Positions 46,021 through 59,100 of a stretch of 64,000 nucleotides of DNA are shown here, piece by piece. The number at the start of each line of letters is the position of its first letter. The first letter of the stretch is position 1. Origin of the DNA: Costus lasius (taxonomy: Eukaryota; Streptophyta; Magnoliopsida; Zingiberales; Costaceae); assembly GCA_027563935.2 (NCBI GenBank), contig CM050450.1:34459439-34523438 (forward strand), written 5' to 3'. The translations under genes were made by a program, and so were the position numbers. A model generated the notes under the pieces. That model saw only the letters and a list, made by a program, of their open reading frames with translations, was not told where the DNA came from and ran no database searches.

Positions 46021-47458
46021 TGCGTCAATGCCGATACAACGACACATAGCATTTTTATGTTTTCTTTGTGTGTGTGCGTTGTATTAGGATATTAGTTGGT
46101 TCATTTTGATACTTTTACATTAGGACTGATATTGTACATTCATGATGGTATTAGACTTTAGGATGCTGAACTTGGTGCAGATAGGATGATTTTGTATATA
46201 TTTGATATTCATCTTGTGACAGTGATGCTTTATGATGGTTTTGGATGCTTGGTTGATGAGTTTCTGCATTCTAGATTGATTTTGATATATGTTTTGATAT
46301 TTCGAGTGAATAGTAATTTGAAACGGTAAACTGTGATTTGAATGATGAAACCTGACGGTATTTGATGTTTGAAAGTTGATTACCATGTAAAATTTGAATA
46401 TATTTGATATGGTATATTTTTCGGATTTTTCTGAGTTGTATTTCATATTTTTGATATAACTGTACAGGGTTTCGCCAACAATATAGAGGGAACTCTTGCA
46501 AAATTTTTTCTGAAATCTTTCATTGAATTAAAGTTTATACATATGCATCAAATTAAGTCTAAGGTATCCATTTTCATATTTTGCTATTCCTTCAAAGTTT
46601 CATAGATATGATTTTTGAATGTTTAAGATTGTTAAGGATTAATCAGATTCATTTTATCCTTGATTTTGAACTTAGAAAGCATTTTGGGCATTTAATTTGA
46701 TGACTTAGAGAGATTTTGAGATTTCATGAAAACTTAAATTGTTGAGTAAAATTGATTCTGGTATTGATAAAGTTTACATAAGAACTGTTGAATGTTTAAA
46801 CAACATGTGCATAATGATCCTGGTACTTTAAGTTTAATTTATTTTCCTTTGATTTAATAGTGATTTTTATGGATAGAAATTTGGTTATTTATATATTTAA
46901 CTTGAGATTTGCTCCAACTCCTCTGGTAGCATAATCTAAGGTTATGGGTTGACACTAGCCAACTTTCTCCATATTAAAAAAAAAAGTGTGACTCCTCTAC
47001 TTGGCACTGTGAAAAATTAGCAGTGGTACCGAAGACATGAGTTGAAGTCTGAATAAAATAAATGGAGAAAAGGGAAAGCTGTGGGCTTGGTGAAAAATTC
47101 CTCTGACTTAAGATTTAGACCATGAGTTAAATTATACTGTTTTGCAGTATACTTTGAACAATATTATGATATATAACATTTTAAAGACCAAATTGCATTA
47201 AAAATCTCTTATCTATAGTTTCACCAAATGACTTGAAATAAATCTTTATCTATTGATCAAGGCAGATTTATTAAACCAAAAAGTACTTGATTTCCTGATA
47301 TGTGTTGAATGAACATTATAACATTACTTGTAAATTTTACCTTTCTTGGATTGTAAATTCTTGACAGTTTGTCTCTACTGTGATTTCTCTCAAATGATCA
47401 AAGTTCTGAAAAGTTGCCTGCCTGAAATGTAGACTAAGGACTTTATTGATGATAGAAC
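46021..47458 (+). other. Plus-strand Athila 3' untranslated region
   Basis: A/T-rich DNA without a coding frame. It matches, inverted and diverged, 49700-51130 of the minus-strand Athila (GAGATTTGCTCCAACTCCTC, CAGGGTTTCGCC and others in order). The end near the LTR, including the purine tract, is deleted. Confidence 0.7.
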
Positions 47459-48727
47459 TGAAGGATTTCATGAGTTTTGAAGCCAAAGCATGATTCCTAA
47501 GGAGATCACGAGCTTACACATCGAATTTGGAGTTGAAATAGTGAAGAACGCAAGAATTACGGCCTTGGCTGTAATTTCAGATTTCGAGCGATGGGCGGAA
47601 AAATAGCTAAGTATAGATATGCACAGAAACTTTCACGGGTGAAGCCGTAAATCTATTACGGGCCGTGAATGTTTTTGTGACATAAGTGATATACATACAG
47701 AAAGAATCACGGCCGTGGCTGTGAACACGTTACGGACTGTAAAAACGTCCGCCCGACGAGTTTTTCACTCGATTCTCCACCGTTTCGAACCCGATTTGAA
47801 CCAAACCTTGCAGAACCGTTCCTTGATGGGTTCCAAACCGGTCCAACTATAAAAGATCCGATTTTTCAAGGAAAAGGAGAGCTTTTTCGGATGAACACAA
47901 GCGGCAGCGGCGACAAGGGCAAAAATTGATTTTCGAGCAAAATTCCGACGAGATTTCATGCAAAAGCGACAATTGATCAACTCTTCTTCATCTCTAGATA
48001 GAAGGGAAGCGATTTTTATTATTGTCTTAGTGAATTCTTGCGATTTTTCTACTAGATCTATGCTTTTTCATCACTTAAACATGTATTTCCTTAAGAACAT
48101 GAGTGAGTAGATCATTGTTGCGGGATTTAGGGCTTAGCCCGCTGACTTTTATGAATTAATCTTTATTTATACTCTTTTTTTATACGAAATTATTATCGTG
48201 ATTTGACTGCGATTGCATTTATTTCATAATATAGCTTGGCCATGTATAATTGCGTCTTAGACGTTGTGAGAAGGACCGAGAGGTGAATTACAACGTCCGA
48301 TCTATTTCAGTTGAACCTGCGAATTACGCTCCGAGAGGTGAATTCATGAGAGTAGGTTGGATTCGTCTGAAGGATTTAATAGCTTTTCATAGAACTTAAC
48401 TAAACACTATATTACGTTCCGAGAGGAGGTGATATGTACATTAGGAAAAGCTTCTTTCATGATAGATGTTTTCTATTTATTGAGTAACCTATATAAGATT
48501 CATAATAGTCAGTGTGGTGAAAACCCAGAAATCCTGATTCTCTTAGAACTTGAACCCTCTAAAAGTTGCTTTTGAATTGTTCGTACTTAGAAGTTCTTTA
48601 CCCTAGCATACTTGGTTTGCTTAGATTCAAACAAGTCGAGAAGTTAGTACTTAACTACGTAGTCTTCGTTGGGAACAATAATCTTTTTATTACTTCGATA
48701 ATTCCGTGCACTTGTGGAAGCCTATCA
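47459..48727 (+). mobile_element. Plus-strand Athila 3' LTR, first ~159 bp missing
   Basis: Matches the 5' LTR from 35930 to its end with several per cent differences, and ends CCTATCA followed by the GCAAA duplication. The deletion edge at TGAAGGATTTCA removed the LTR start and the polypurine tract after insertion. Confidence 0.88.
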
Positions 48728-49695
48728 GCAAACATACTTGACCAGAGTAAATCACGCAAATAAATCAATTCTAATCAAATCAATACTAAAATAATCATGA
48801 CAAAGAGTAAAAATACAAAATTTAATTCATAAATGTCAGTGGGTTACATACCTAATCCCGAAAATAAGTTTACTCGCTCATGAACGAAGAAAATAACATG
48901 TTCATTGATGAAACTTGCATTGAATTCTATCAAAAATACAAGAAATCACTAGGAGAAAAATTAGAAAAGCTTCCCCTCAATCTCAAGACGAAGATGAAGT
49001 GCTCAAATCTCTCCTTCGCATGAATTCTCGCCGGAATTTCATCCTAGAACTCGATTTCACCCTAGCCGTCGCCTCTGATCGTGTTCTTCCATTAAAGTCG
49101 AGTTTGCCCTCCAAAAATTCCTCCTTTTATAGTTTAATCGGTTCGGGACCCTTCAAGGAAGAATTCTGGAGAGTTTGGTTCAAATCTGACTCGATTTGGG
49201 GTCAAATCGAGTGAAAAACGTGAAGGGGTAGAAAAACTCACAGCCTGTAAACTGTTCATGGCTGCGGCCGTGAAAGTTTCTGTGAGTAAAGTCCTTTGTG
49301 CACAGAAATATTCATAGCCCATGAAGGGTTCACGGCGTCACCCATGAAAATTTCTGTGAACTTTTTTACTTAGCCGCATTTTCACCCCTCGAACTTGAAA
49401 TTTACAGCCAGCCGAGAAACTCACGACTGCACCGGTGAATTTCGCATCTGACACTGTTTTCGCCCCAAATTTGACGTGCAACCTCGTAATTTCCTCGGGA
49501 ATCATGTTATGGCTTCAAATTCGCAAAATCCATCATTTTTACACCATTTTACCTGCATTTTCATAAAAAACTAAGAAAAGTGAAGATTTCATACTAAGTG
49601 AAGTAAAAACAATAAAAAATAGTATAAAATCATAAAATAAGCCCAAAATATCATATAAAATACAAGTGAAAATATGATGTAAATACAATGCATCA
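48728..49695 (-). mobile_element. Minus-strand Athila LTR, 5' part
   Basis: Read on the minus strand it starts TGATGCATTG at 49695 and runs to the GCAAA site. Together with 35260-35770 it makes an LTR of about 1,474 bp. The minus-strand DNA just before it (GACAAGCAAAGCTTTAAGT...) is where Athila/Tat elements carry their purine tract, here degenerate. Confidence 0.87.
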
Positions 49696-51290
49696 AAATA
49701 CTCTATACTTAAAGCTTTGCTTGTCGTCAAGCAACATTCTGATATGTATGGAGAATGTAAAGATAGGGAACAAACTTATTTGTTCTCTCCTTAATATCGT
49801 CCCCAGTCCACAATTCAAGTAGTCGATCTTTCAGAACTCAAGTAATTTAAGAAAAATCATAATAGAGATAAATTCTCAAATGCTTACAATTTAAGAAAGA
49901 TAAAATTCACAGTTCATGTCATAACATTCATTCTTCACACACTAAGTATCAAATACTCTTAATTTAATAAATCCACATTACTCAATAGACAAAAATTTAT
50001 TTCAAGAACTTTAGTGATGTAAAATAATAAGAGATTTTTACAGCAATTTGGTCTTTAAACGGTTATATACCTTTTCCTGTTAGCATTATAATATTGTTTA
50101 AAGTATAACACAAAGTAGAATTATTTAACTCATAGTCTCAATCATAAGGTCAACAGAGTTGTCCACTTAACCTACAGCTTTCTCTCTTTCTCTTCTCTCT
50201 CTTTTTTTTTTCAATCAGTTCTTGGAGAAAGCCGGCCTGTGGCATGGGGACAAAGATTTATTTTTAAGATTTCCCTCTGTTATTTGACCACAACAGACTT
50301 AAAGTATACTAACTTACGGTATAATATAACTCATGACCTTAGATTACTCAACTAGAGGAGTTGGAGCAAATCTCAATTTAAAGAAAAATCACCAATTTAT
50401 ATATGTATTTTATCAATCCTAGAATTGAATTTACTCAACAATTTAAGTCCACATGAAATTTCAGAAATTCTCTAAGTCATTAAATCAAATACTCAAATAG
50501 TTTTCTAAGTTCAGAATTAAATATAAAATAAACTTAATTATCCTTAACAATCATAAACATTCAAAATACATACCTATAAAACTTGAAGAAATGGAAAATA
50601 CATGGGGACACCCTAGACTTAAATTGTTACATATGTATAAACATTAAAAATCAAATATGACATATTTCAGAAAAAAATTTGCAAGAGTTCCTTCTAAAAT
50701 ATGAGCGAAACCCTGTGTAGTTATATTAAAACATGCAAATATGACTCATAAAAATCCAGAAACTGAATTGCATCACAAATATTCACATTTATCACAGTAA
50801 ACAAGTTTCAAACATCAAATACCGTCATGCTTCATCAACCAAATCACATTTACCATTACAAAAATACTATTCATCTCAATATCAGATCCAATACCAAACT
50901 CAACTAAAAATCTATCAAAACTATCATCAGAGCATCACAAATCATCACTGATACAAGAATAGCATATAACATATACAATACCATGGCAATCTAATCATAT
51001 ACCGCACCTAAAGCTCTAATACCATCATGTATATGTACAATACCAACTCAAGTATCAAATATAAAATATAAATCCAGAAATGCATCGCAGAATGTCAGAA
51101 TACAATGCACACACACAAACAAAACATAAAAGGACATGTGTGCACTGCATTAGCACCAACTCTATCAAATCCTACTCAAGAGGAAAAATGCATATGAGAT
51201 ATCACTAGAAAGTATCGAACAATAATACTCAAATGCATTAGAACAAATAAAATAACAGAGATACTCACAAAAATCCTCAATCTATCCTGG
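49696..51290 (-). other. Minus-strand Athila 3' untranslated region
   Basis: A/T-rich, no coding frame. Matches 46021-47458 in inverted orientation. Confidence 0.7.
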
Positions 51291-51687
51291 TGTCCTTAGA
51301 GTCCTCCTCCTCGTCGTCTCCAGTACGCTGTGTCGTTGATCCAAGGAGACGACGCCGCAATAGCTCCTCGATCGTGCGTAGAGACTCAAGTGTCCTCGCC
51401 CATCCCTACTCCAAGCGCGATATGTCATCGTGCATCCTCTGCTGCTCAGCTCGTATCTACTCCAAGGAAGGATCTGGTGGTGTTGAAGTAGATGGTCTAG
51501 CAGATGTCGATGGTCCAGCAGTGGTGGATGGCTCGACTGGAGGAGTAGGCACTGAAATCATCGGCGGTGACGAAGGAGGTGAGGCTGCCTCTCTAGGACC
51601 TGCCCCACCTCGTGTGGGATCCACGAACCAATTCTGCTGGACAAGAACTATAGTACGGTTCATGTTCGGCAACCTCATGGTAATATC
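51291..51687 (-). pseudogene. Minus-strand ATHILA-type ORF, C-terminal piece
   Basis: Minus-strand frame ITMRLPNMNRTIV through a Pro/Ser-rich segment (PVEPSTTAGPSTSARPSTS) to the coiled tail. TAG codons are at 51457-51459 and 51406-51408 (plus coordinates); the second is shared with the plus-strand copy (42146). It is cut at 51687 by a copia solo LTR and continues at 53923. Confidence 0.8.
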
Positions 51688-53922
51688 TGTTGGGGAATGC
51701 CGGGTGTAATATAAAATTTTTTTGCAGTCCCAGGACGCAGCGGAAGAAGCATTACACCCGAAACACATTCCTTTCCCAAGGATCCATGCGAGAGAGAGAA
51801 CACAAGGATGTGTTAGGGTTAGTACCTTTATTGCTTGTTAGGATGAAGGTGCCAAGTTGAAGACGCTCAAGTGCTCGTCCTCTACAAGTATCCACGCGTC
51901 GACTCCTTGATCGTTGCTCCCTTCCACGCTTGGTGCTAGCCTCGGGAAGAGAATCAAGCCTTCACTCCACTTGCGCCACCTTCAAGAGAAGTTGCGCCAA
52001 GGAGGGAATAGGGAAGATGCCGCCAAGTACTTCCCCTTTCTTCTTTGCTTGCGCCACCTCCAAGGTGCGCCTATGGTCAAGGAACGAAGAGGGCTTGTGG
52101 CAAGAAAACGCCACCAAGCACAAAGACTCCTTGCCCCAAGAAGAGATAGAGAAGAAGAAGAACTTGCGGTTACAAGAAGGAAGAAGGTTGCACCACCTTG
52201 ATGTTGTCGCCCTTTTCCCTTGCTCACACCCCTCTATGTATGTTCACGTCTCCAAGCGTTCAAAAAACATAGAGTGAGCGACAATAGGTCCTATAAATAG
52301 GACAAGGGACAGCTAGGGCAATGGCTAGGATCATGCCAAGTGGGCGGCTAGGATAAAGGAGTCTTGAGGTAAGGAAAGTCTCCAAGACTTTACTATAAAC
52401 CTCATTCAACCTATCCTAATTTGCCCAATGGCCATATCAGCCCAAGACATGCCTTAGAGGCATGTATTCCATCTAAGGAGAAGGGCTAGGCGCAACAAGC
52501 ATGAGGAATTTGACTAGGGTGGTGTCTTGGGAGAAATTAGGGTTTGAGGTAAGGTAAGTCTCCAAGACATTACCATATACCTTACCCTACTATCCATATG
52601 CGCCCAAGCTCTTTCCAAAAGAGCCATCAAGCCATATCAGCCCCAAGACTTGCCTTAGAGGCAAGATACCATCAAAGGATGAAGGGGGAGGCGCCACTTC
52701 CTTCCAAAGGAAGCAATTTATGCCACCCATACCCCATTATGCCCCTAGGCGCCAATGGGGTTGGGTTTCTCCCCATTATACCCTTTAACCCAATTCCCTC
52801 TTTATGACAACTTATTATTGGGCCTCATTGGATAATGAGCTAGCCCAAACTTCATGATATGGGTTGATTAAGCCATTGGATCCAATCCAATGCAACCTTA
52901 ATCCAAATGTGACCAATCTAGGTCAATTTCGGGTCAACCTGCCAAAATTGAAGTTTGGCTCCAATAACTTTCTTCCAACTCATCAGGCCCATTGGCGCTG
53001 ATGAAATCTTCCAAATTGATCCAAGTTATCCAATAACTTGATCATAAGGCTTCTGATTAAAGCAACGTCAAGAGTCTATTGCGTGTGACCCCGTAGGATC
53101 CATATGACGATGGCAATGATGTAAACATCATAAGTAGTGAGGGGTATCTAGCAACACATCACTACTACCCATGTCATAGGACTTAAGTCATTATGGCAAC
53201 AACTCCTAACAAGCAACGAGGATTCCCATTGCATTATAGATCCCTTTGCCTAAACTGATATCCTGCCATTTGATTAGTCTCAAGTTTATCATCCAATGCA
53301 TTGGTCATGACTCAACTAGTGTGGCCACACATTCCTATCATGCACCAATAAGGTGGGGCGTCCCCGAGTGGATATCATGCTTCCAATAAGGAAGGGGCAA
53401 ATCCTATTATTGGTCATCCATATCTTTACATGACTTATGATATGTCCAATGACAGTCGTTTTGATCACCCATTTACGGAGAGACGTAAAACTGTATCAAA
53501 ACATTCCCATCATCATATCTAGACATGAATACCTCAAGTCTAAGGATCAATGCAAACCTCTTGCATGTGAGATTGACTTGTTGACTAGACAAGTCAATCC
53601 TCACGGTGGATCACTCCAGTGCATCCAATGCACCTGTATGTCTGCGTTACTGTGCCCCGCACCTAACCAGCCCATACACCAGTCTCACATGCACCAAAGC
53701 TGTCCCATATCTGCTAAGGTACCTTGTCTGGGGATAGCTTATGAGAATGGATCCAATCCAAACTCCTGGGACATTATATATGCAATTCAATACATCAACG
53801 CAGGTAGAGAAGTCTGCATAATAACGACCATGCCTATATAAAGAATAATAATTCTATCAAAGTATATTCAAACAATGCCTGACCATGTCCATACATTGGT
53901 CTTCAGGGCATATACACCAACA
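51688..53922 (-). mobile_element. Copia-type solo LTR (2,235 bp)
   Basis: On the plus strand it starts TGTTGGGGAATG and ends TATACACCAACA. It is flanked by perfect ATATC duplications (51683-51687 and 53923-53927) and interrupts the ATHILA ORF cleanly. GAGGGGTATCTAGCAACACATCACT and GTGCATCCAATGCACC match the minus-strand copia LTR in the same order, giving the orientation and family. No PBS, gag or pol inside. The short frames in 51900-52280 are not genes. Confidence 0.88.
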
Positions 53923-54452
53923 ATATCTGTATGCCTGAACATAAGATGATATGAGCTCTCAATCCTCATGATCATCTTAATAGCTATGCAGACATCCATG
54001 TCCAATCTTGGATTGCCCTTAGCCTCATTCAACCCCGAAGGGTCAATACCGAGGGCAAGAGCAATGGTGGTAATCATACCACTCATCATAATAACTCCCC
54101 TCCGCGCCCTAGCCACCTTATAAATCTGCTTCACAAGGTAGAATGAGGTGCTGGTGCAAAATCTAGTCAACATGGTCCATAAAAAGAACAACTTTGAAGC
54201 TCTGGCCATCCCATCACTCTCTACTTGCCCAAAAATGGTGTGTGCGAGTACCCGATGTGTGTATCTGAGTGCTGGGCTAGACAGACACGTAGCTCTAGAG
54301 GTCCTCGGATCAAATCCTCCCTCTCCAGATATCTGCTACAAGAAAGTCACTCACGGGGGAGATGTCTAGTACCTCCTGGGGCAACCCAAATATATGACCT
54401 ATCTGGTCCAGAGTAAGAACATAACCCCAGTTCCCCAACCGAAAGGCCATAC
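53923..54452 (-). pseudogene. Minus-strand ATHILA-type ORF, middle piece
   Basis: Reads on the minus strand from FRLGNWGYV-like and IGHIFGLPQ through ASKLFFLWTMLTRF to IALALGIDPSGLNEAKGNPR, parallel to 41350-41880 of the plus copy, with a frame break near 54340. Flanked by the young copia (54453) and the solo LTR. Confidence 0.82.
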
Positions 54453-56127
54453 TGAAGGTTCCCCTAACCAAAGGGGGGCGAAAACCCTATGGTGGCGCAA
54501 GTAAGATATGCAGCGGATACTAGGGTTTCATAGGATCTCATACATGTAAAATAATCAACTTTATATGCATGAAAATAAATTCATACCGATGCCATTTCAA
54601 GATGGCGCCTTGGAAGTAAAGATGCAATCGCCTCTTCTCCAAAGTCTCGCACACAAGATGAAGATGCGCTTATCCCTTGGTGCTCCTTGTGCTAGCAAGG
54701 TTCCTTGGAGTCCTTGATCGAGTGAAAGGGATGGAAGAGATGTCCTTCTCTTGGCCGAATCCTCCTCTACCTTCAAGACGTCGCCACACACGAAAACGTC
54801 GAGAGAGAATATGGGCGAGAGGCGAGAATAGAGAGCACTCTATTCGGTCGTGAACAACATCTCCAAGTGGAGATCGTGGTTACTAAAAATAGCCACCACA
54901 CTTCACTCCAACGTTCACGCCAAGTGAACATGTCGCCAACTCCTCTCCCCATGAACCATGCGCTCATTTCATGAGCCGGTTCACATTGGTTCGGTTTAAG
55001 AACCAATCAAGCCAATGATCTAGTCTAGATCTCAAATAAACCCTAAGGCTCCAGATCTGACCGTTAATCTCTTGATGCTTCTGATCTGATCGATCTAGCA
55101 TCCAATCTCTCAATCGAAGCTTACCGATCTCAAGCCCTAATCAATCAAACATGATCAGACCAGATCTCACTCACAATCAGAGATTAAATCCCTTTAAACT
55201 GAACCCAAACAATTCAGTCCACACGATCTGACTTAAGTAAGCCATATCATCAAATTGTGCGACCCTAAGGGTTTCCTTTAAATGTCGGTAACGATAACTC
55301 ACGTTATCACGATCAGTGAGGGGTATCTAGCAACACATCACTGTCTCCCGATATAAAGGAAAAAGTCTTCCAAGACTACACCCAAAACACAGCACAAGTG
55401 TGAATCAATTCACAAGGCATGCATAATTCCTTTGCCACTTGATATTCTTATTGGACAAGCGTGTCAAGCTTGTAGCTCCAATATGATGAGCATGATTAGA
55501 TCAGATGAACACTGTCACCTGGGTATGGCCATACTCTTTTCTCAATCATCTCATCCAGGGGGCCCTTTAGAACATCACACTCCTTAAACAAGGAGACGGC
55601 AATCCTATGTCTATCACTAGTGCCCTAACATGACTCAAGCTCACCATCCAAGATAGCCTATAACCATTGTGTTTCAAATGATATTGAACTACCTCAAAAC
55701 AATGACAATCATCATTTAGAAAACACAAGTGATCTCAAGTCAGAGGAAATGTGCCACTTGTCATATTCAAAGATTATTCACATTGCGACAAACAATTGAA
55801 CATCCTAGTAGGGTCTGTCCAGTACATCCAATGTACCCATGAGTCTACATCTTATTCCATGCTCGAAGCATCCTATAAGATTAGAACACATATTAGTCTT
55901 AACCATATCAAGGCTGTCTCATGTTCACCAAGATATATCGACTAAGGACACAACAGCATGTCAGCCCAGCTGAACAGCTTTGAGACATTATTCAGAAGAA
56001 CATATATTGCAGCAGACAATGTAGCTAACTGAATAACAACCATGCCTATATAAACATAACAGTTTATTACATGATACTGATACATTCCCAAGGCCTCAAA
56101 CATTAGGCTTAAGGGCATACCCCAACA
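54453..56127 (-). mobile_element. Minus-strand copia 3' LTR
   Basis: Minus strand TGTTGGGGTATGCCC ... GGGAACCTTCA. Preceded on the minus strand by the purine tract GTGCAAGTGGGAGAT (56128-56142). Confidence 0.93.
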
Positions 56128-56147
56128 ATCTCCCACTTGCACTTAAT

Positions 56148-59100
56148 CTAATGGTTGAGAAATCTCAAACCCATATTATTACAGTGCTTCTCATGCTTCT
56201 GCTGCGCCAGAGGCTTGGTAAGCGGGTCTGCCAGATTGTCATCTGTATGAACCTTGCAGATTTTGATCTCGCCACGATCTATGATCTCCCTGATCAAATG
56301 AAACCGTCTCTGTATGTGCTTGGACTTCTGGTGCGACCGTGGTTCCTTTGCTTGTGCGATTGCTCCAGTGTTATCACAGAAGATAACCAAAGGATCTGCA
56401 CTCGAAGGAACGACACCAAGTTCTCTCACGAACTTACGAATCCACACTGCCTCCTTGGATGCTTCCGAGGCTGCAACATACTCGGCTTCTGTTGTGGAAT
56501 CAGCAACAGTTGACTGTTTGAAACTCTTCCACACCACTGCTCCTTCATTCAAGCTAAAAACATAGCCTGATTGCGATCGGAAATCATCCTGGTCAGACTG
56601 GAACGAAGCGTCAGTATATCCTTCAATACTGAGTTCTTCCTGACCACCATATATCAAGAACATATCTTTGGTTCTCCGCAGATATTTTAAAATGTTCTTG
56701 ACTGCAATCCAGTGTGCCTGACCTGGATTACTTTGGAAACGACTGGTCACGCTTAACCCGTAAGCGACGTCTGGGCGAGTACACAACATCGCATACATAA
56801 TGGATCCAATAGCCGAAGCATAAGGCGTATTGTCCATTTCATCTTTCTCAGTCTGTGTTTGTGGACACTGACTCTTCGAAAGACTCAGACCATGTCTGAC
56901 TGGAAGATATCCTCGTTTAGAATTCTCTAAATGAAATCTTTCCAGGACTTTATCGATGTAAGTACTCTGGCACAGCCCGAGAAGCCTCTTAGATCTATCC
57001 CTGTAGATCTTCACACCTAATACATAGGCTGCTTCTCCTAAATCTTTCATCTGGAAACATTTCCTTAACCATGCCTTCACAGCATGCATTTCAGGAATGT
57101 CATTTCCAATGATCAAGATATCATCGACGTAGAGGACTAGGAAAGTAATTATGCTCCCACTAAACCTCTTATATACACACGGGTCATCCTCGTTCTTGAT
57201 GAAACCGAATTCCGTGACTGATTCATCAAAACGAATATTCCAGCTTCTTGATGCTTGCTTAAGTCCAAAAATGGACTTCTTTAACTTGCATATCTTATGA
57301 CGATCTGATGGATTAGTGAAACCTTCTGGTTGTGTCATATACACATCCTCATCCAGATTTCCATTAAGGAAAGCTGTTTTCACATCCATCTGCCAGATCT
57401 CATAATCATAATATGCAGCTATCGCGAAAAGAATCCGAATAGACTTAAACATAGCTACAGGTGAGAAAGTTTCATCATAATCTATCCCGTAGATTTGTTT
57501 GAAACCTTTCGCAACTAGTCTGCCTTTATAGGTAACCACGTTACCATCCATGTCAATCTTCTTCTTGAAGATCCATTTACAGCCAATAGGGATAACTCCC
57601 GGAGGCGGATCAACCAAATCCCAAACTTGGTTATCTGACATGGAGTCCATCTCGGCGCGCATAGCTTCAAGCCATCTCGCTGACTCCGGTCCACTGACCG
57701 CATCCGCATAAGTGAGGGGTTCATCATTATCAATGATGTAGACTCCGTCATAGCGCTCAGGCTGTCGACGGATCCTTCCCGATCTTCGCGGATCCCGTGA
57801 TATCTGAGCCTCAGGTTGTTGAATTACCTGATCTACTGGCTCATGCTCATCCAATTCTGCTTGAGCACTTTGTCCTTCCTCTGGATTCTCATCCAGTTTT
57901 ATTTCTCTCCCACTGGCCTCTTGCAGAAGAAACTCCTTCTCAAGAAATATGGCCGTCCGAGCAACAAAAACCTTGTTCTCTTTGGGATCGTAGAAATAAT
58001 AACCCTTAGTTTCCTTAGGGTAACCGACAAAGATACATTTGTCAGATCTGCTCTCTAGTTTCCCAGAGGCGAGCTTTTAACGTAAGCCTCGCAGCCCCAG
58101 ATCCTGATAAATGTCAAGCTTGGCTGTTTTCCATACCATAACTCATATGGCGTCTTAGAAACTGCCTTGGATGGCACTCGGTTTAGTACCTTTGCAGCTG
58201 TTTCCAGTGCAAAACCCCAAAAGGAGTAGGGTAGAGCAGCCTGACTCATCATAGAACGAACCATATCAAGTAACGTTCTATTTCTCCTTTCGGACACACC
58301 ATTCCATTGCGGTGTTCCTGGCGGAGTGAGCTGTGAGATAATCCCACACTCCTTCAAATAGTCAGTAAACGCATGACTTAGGTATTCACCACCTCGATCA
58401 GAACGAAGTGCCTTGATATTTCGGCCTAGCTGATTTTGTACTTCATTCTTGAACTCTTTGAACTTGTCAAAAGATTTACTTTTATGTCTCATTAAAAAGA
58501 CATACCCATATCTACTGAAATCATCAGTAAAGGTAATGAAGTACTGATAGCCACCTCTGGCATGTTTACTAAATGGCCCACACACATCAGTGTGTATAAG
58601 GTCAAGTAAACCTGAAGCCCTTTGTCCTTTGTTAGGAAAAGGTGACTTCGTCATTTTACCCATTAAACAAGCTTTGCATGTATCAATCTCCTTGTAGGAG
58701 AATGATCCCAGCAGTCCATGATCATGCAACCGCTTAATGCGTTTCTCGTTAATATGGCCTAAACGACTATGCCATAGCAAGGTGCTGTCATCAGTATTCT
58801 TGGCTTTCTTAATATCAATTTTCTGTATAGAACATTCCATGTCCAACATGTATAACCCATTGCTAATTGAACCAGTTGCATAAACAATATTATCATAAGA
58901 TAAAACACACTTTGAAATATTGCATTCAAAGGAAAAACCCTTCCTGACAAGAGCAGGAATGGAGATAATATTTTTAGTAATACTGGGAACAAAATAACAA
59001 CTGTTTAGTTCCAATACAAGTCCAGATGGTAAAGAAATGAAATAGTCTCCTACAGCAACAGCAGCAACCCGTGCCCCGTTTCCAACGCGTAGGTCCACTT

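Larger units (their letters stand above)
35771..48727 (+). mobile_element. Plus-strand Athila (Ty3/gypsy) element, deleted and with later inserts
   Basis: LTRs at both ends and matching GCAAA duplications (35766-35770 and 48728-48732) define a 12.96-kb span inserted in the minus-strand Athila LTR. Joined without it, the minus LTR aligns continuously with this element's own LTR across the site. Inside are PBS, gag with two amber codons, a foreign copia-type LTR end, the ATHILA-type ORF, an insert at about 42388-46020, and a 3' UTR. Protease, RT and integrase are absent, so it cannot move by itself. Confidence 0.87.

Noticed and set aside
51914..52277. Three overlapping frames in the copia solo LTR
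   Set aside because: Inside a bounded LTR with TSDs; no protein signature.
55751..55945. Repeated 64-codon frame seen in several LTRs (also 21993, 29438, 63146)
   Set aside because: It recurs on the antisense strand because the copia LTR recurs; no start context or domain, and it lies wholly within the LTR.
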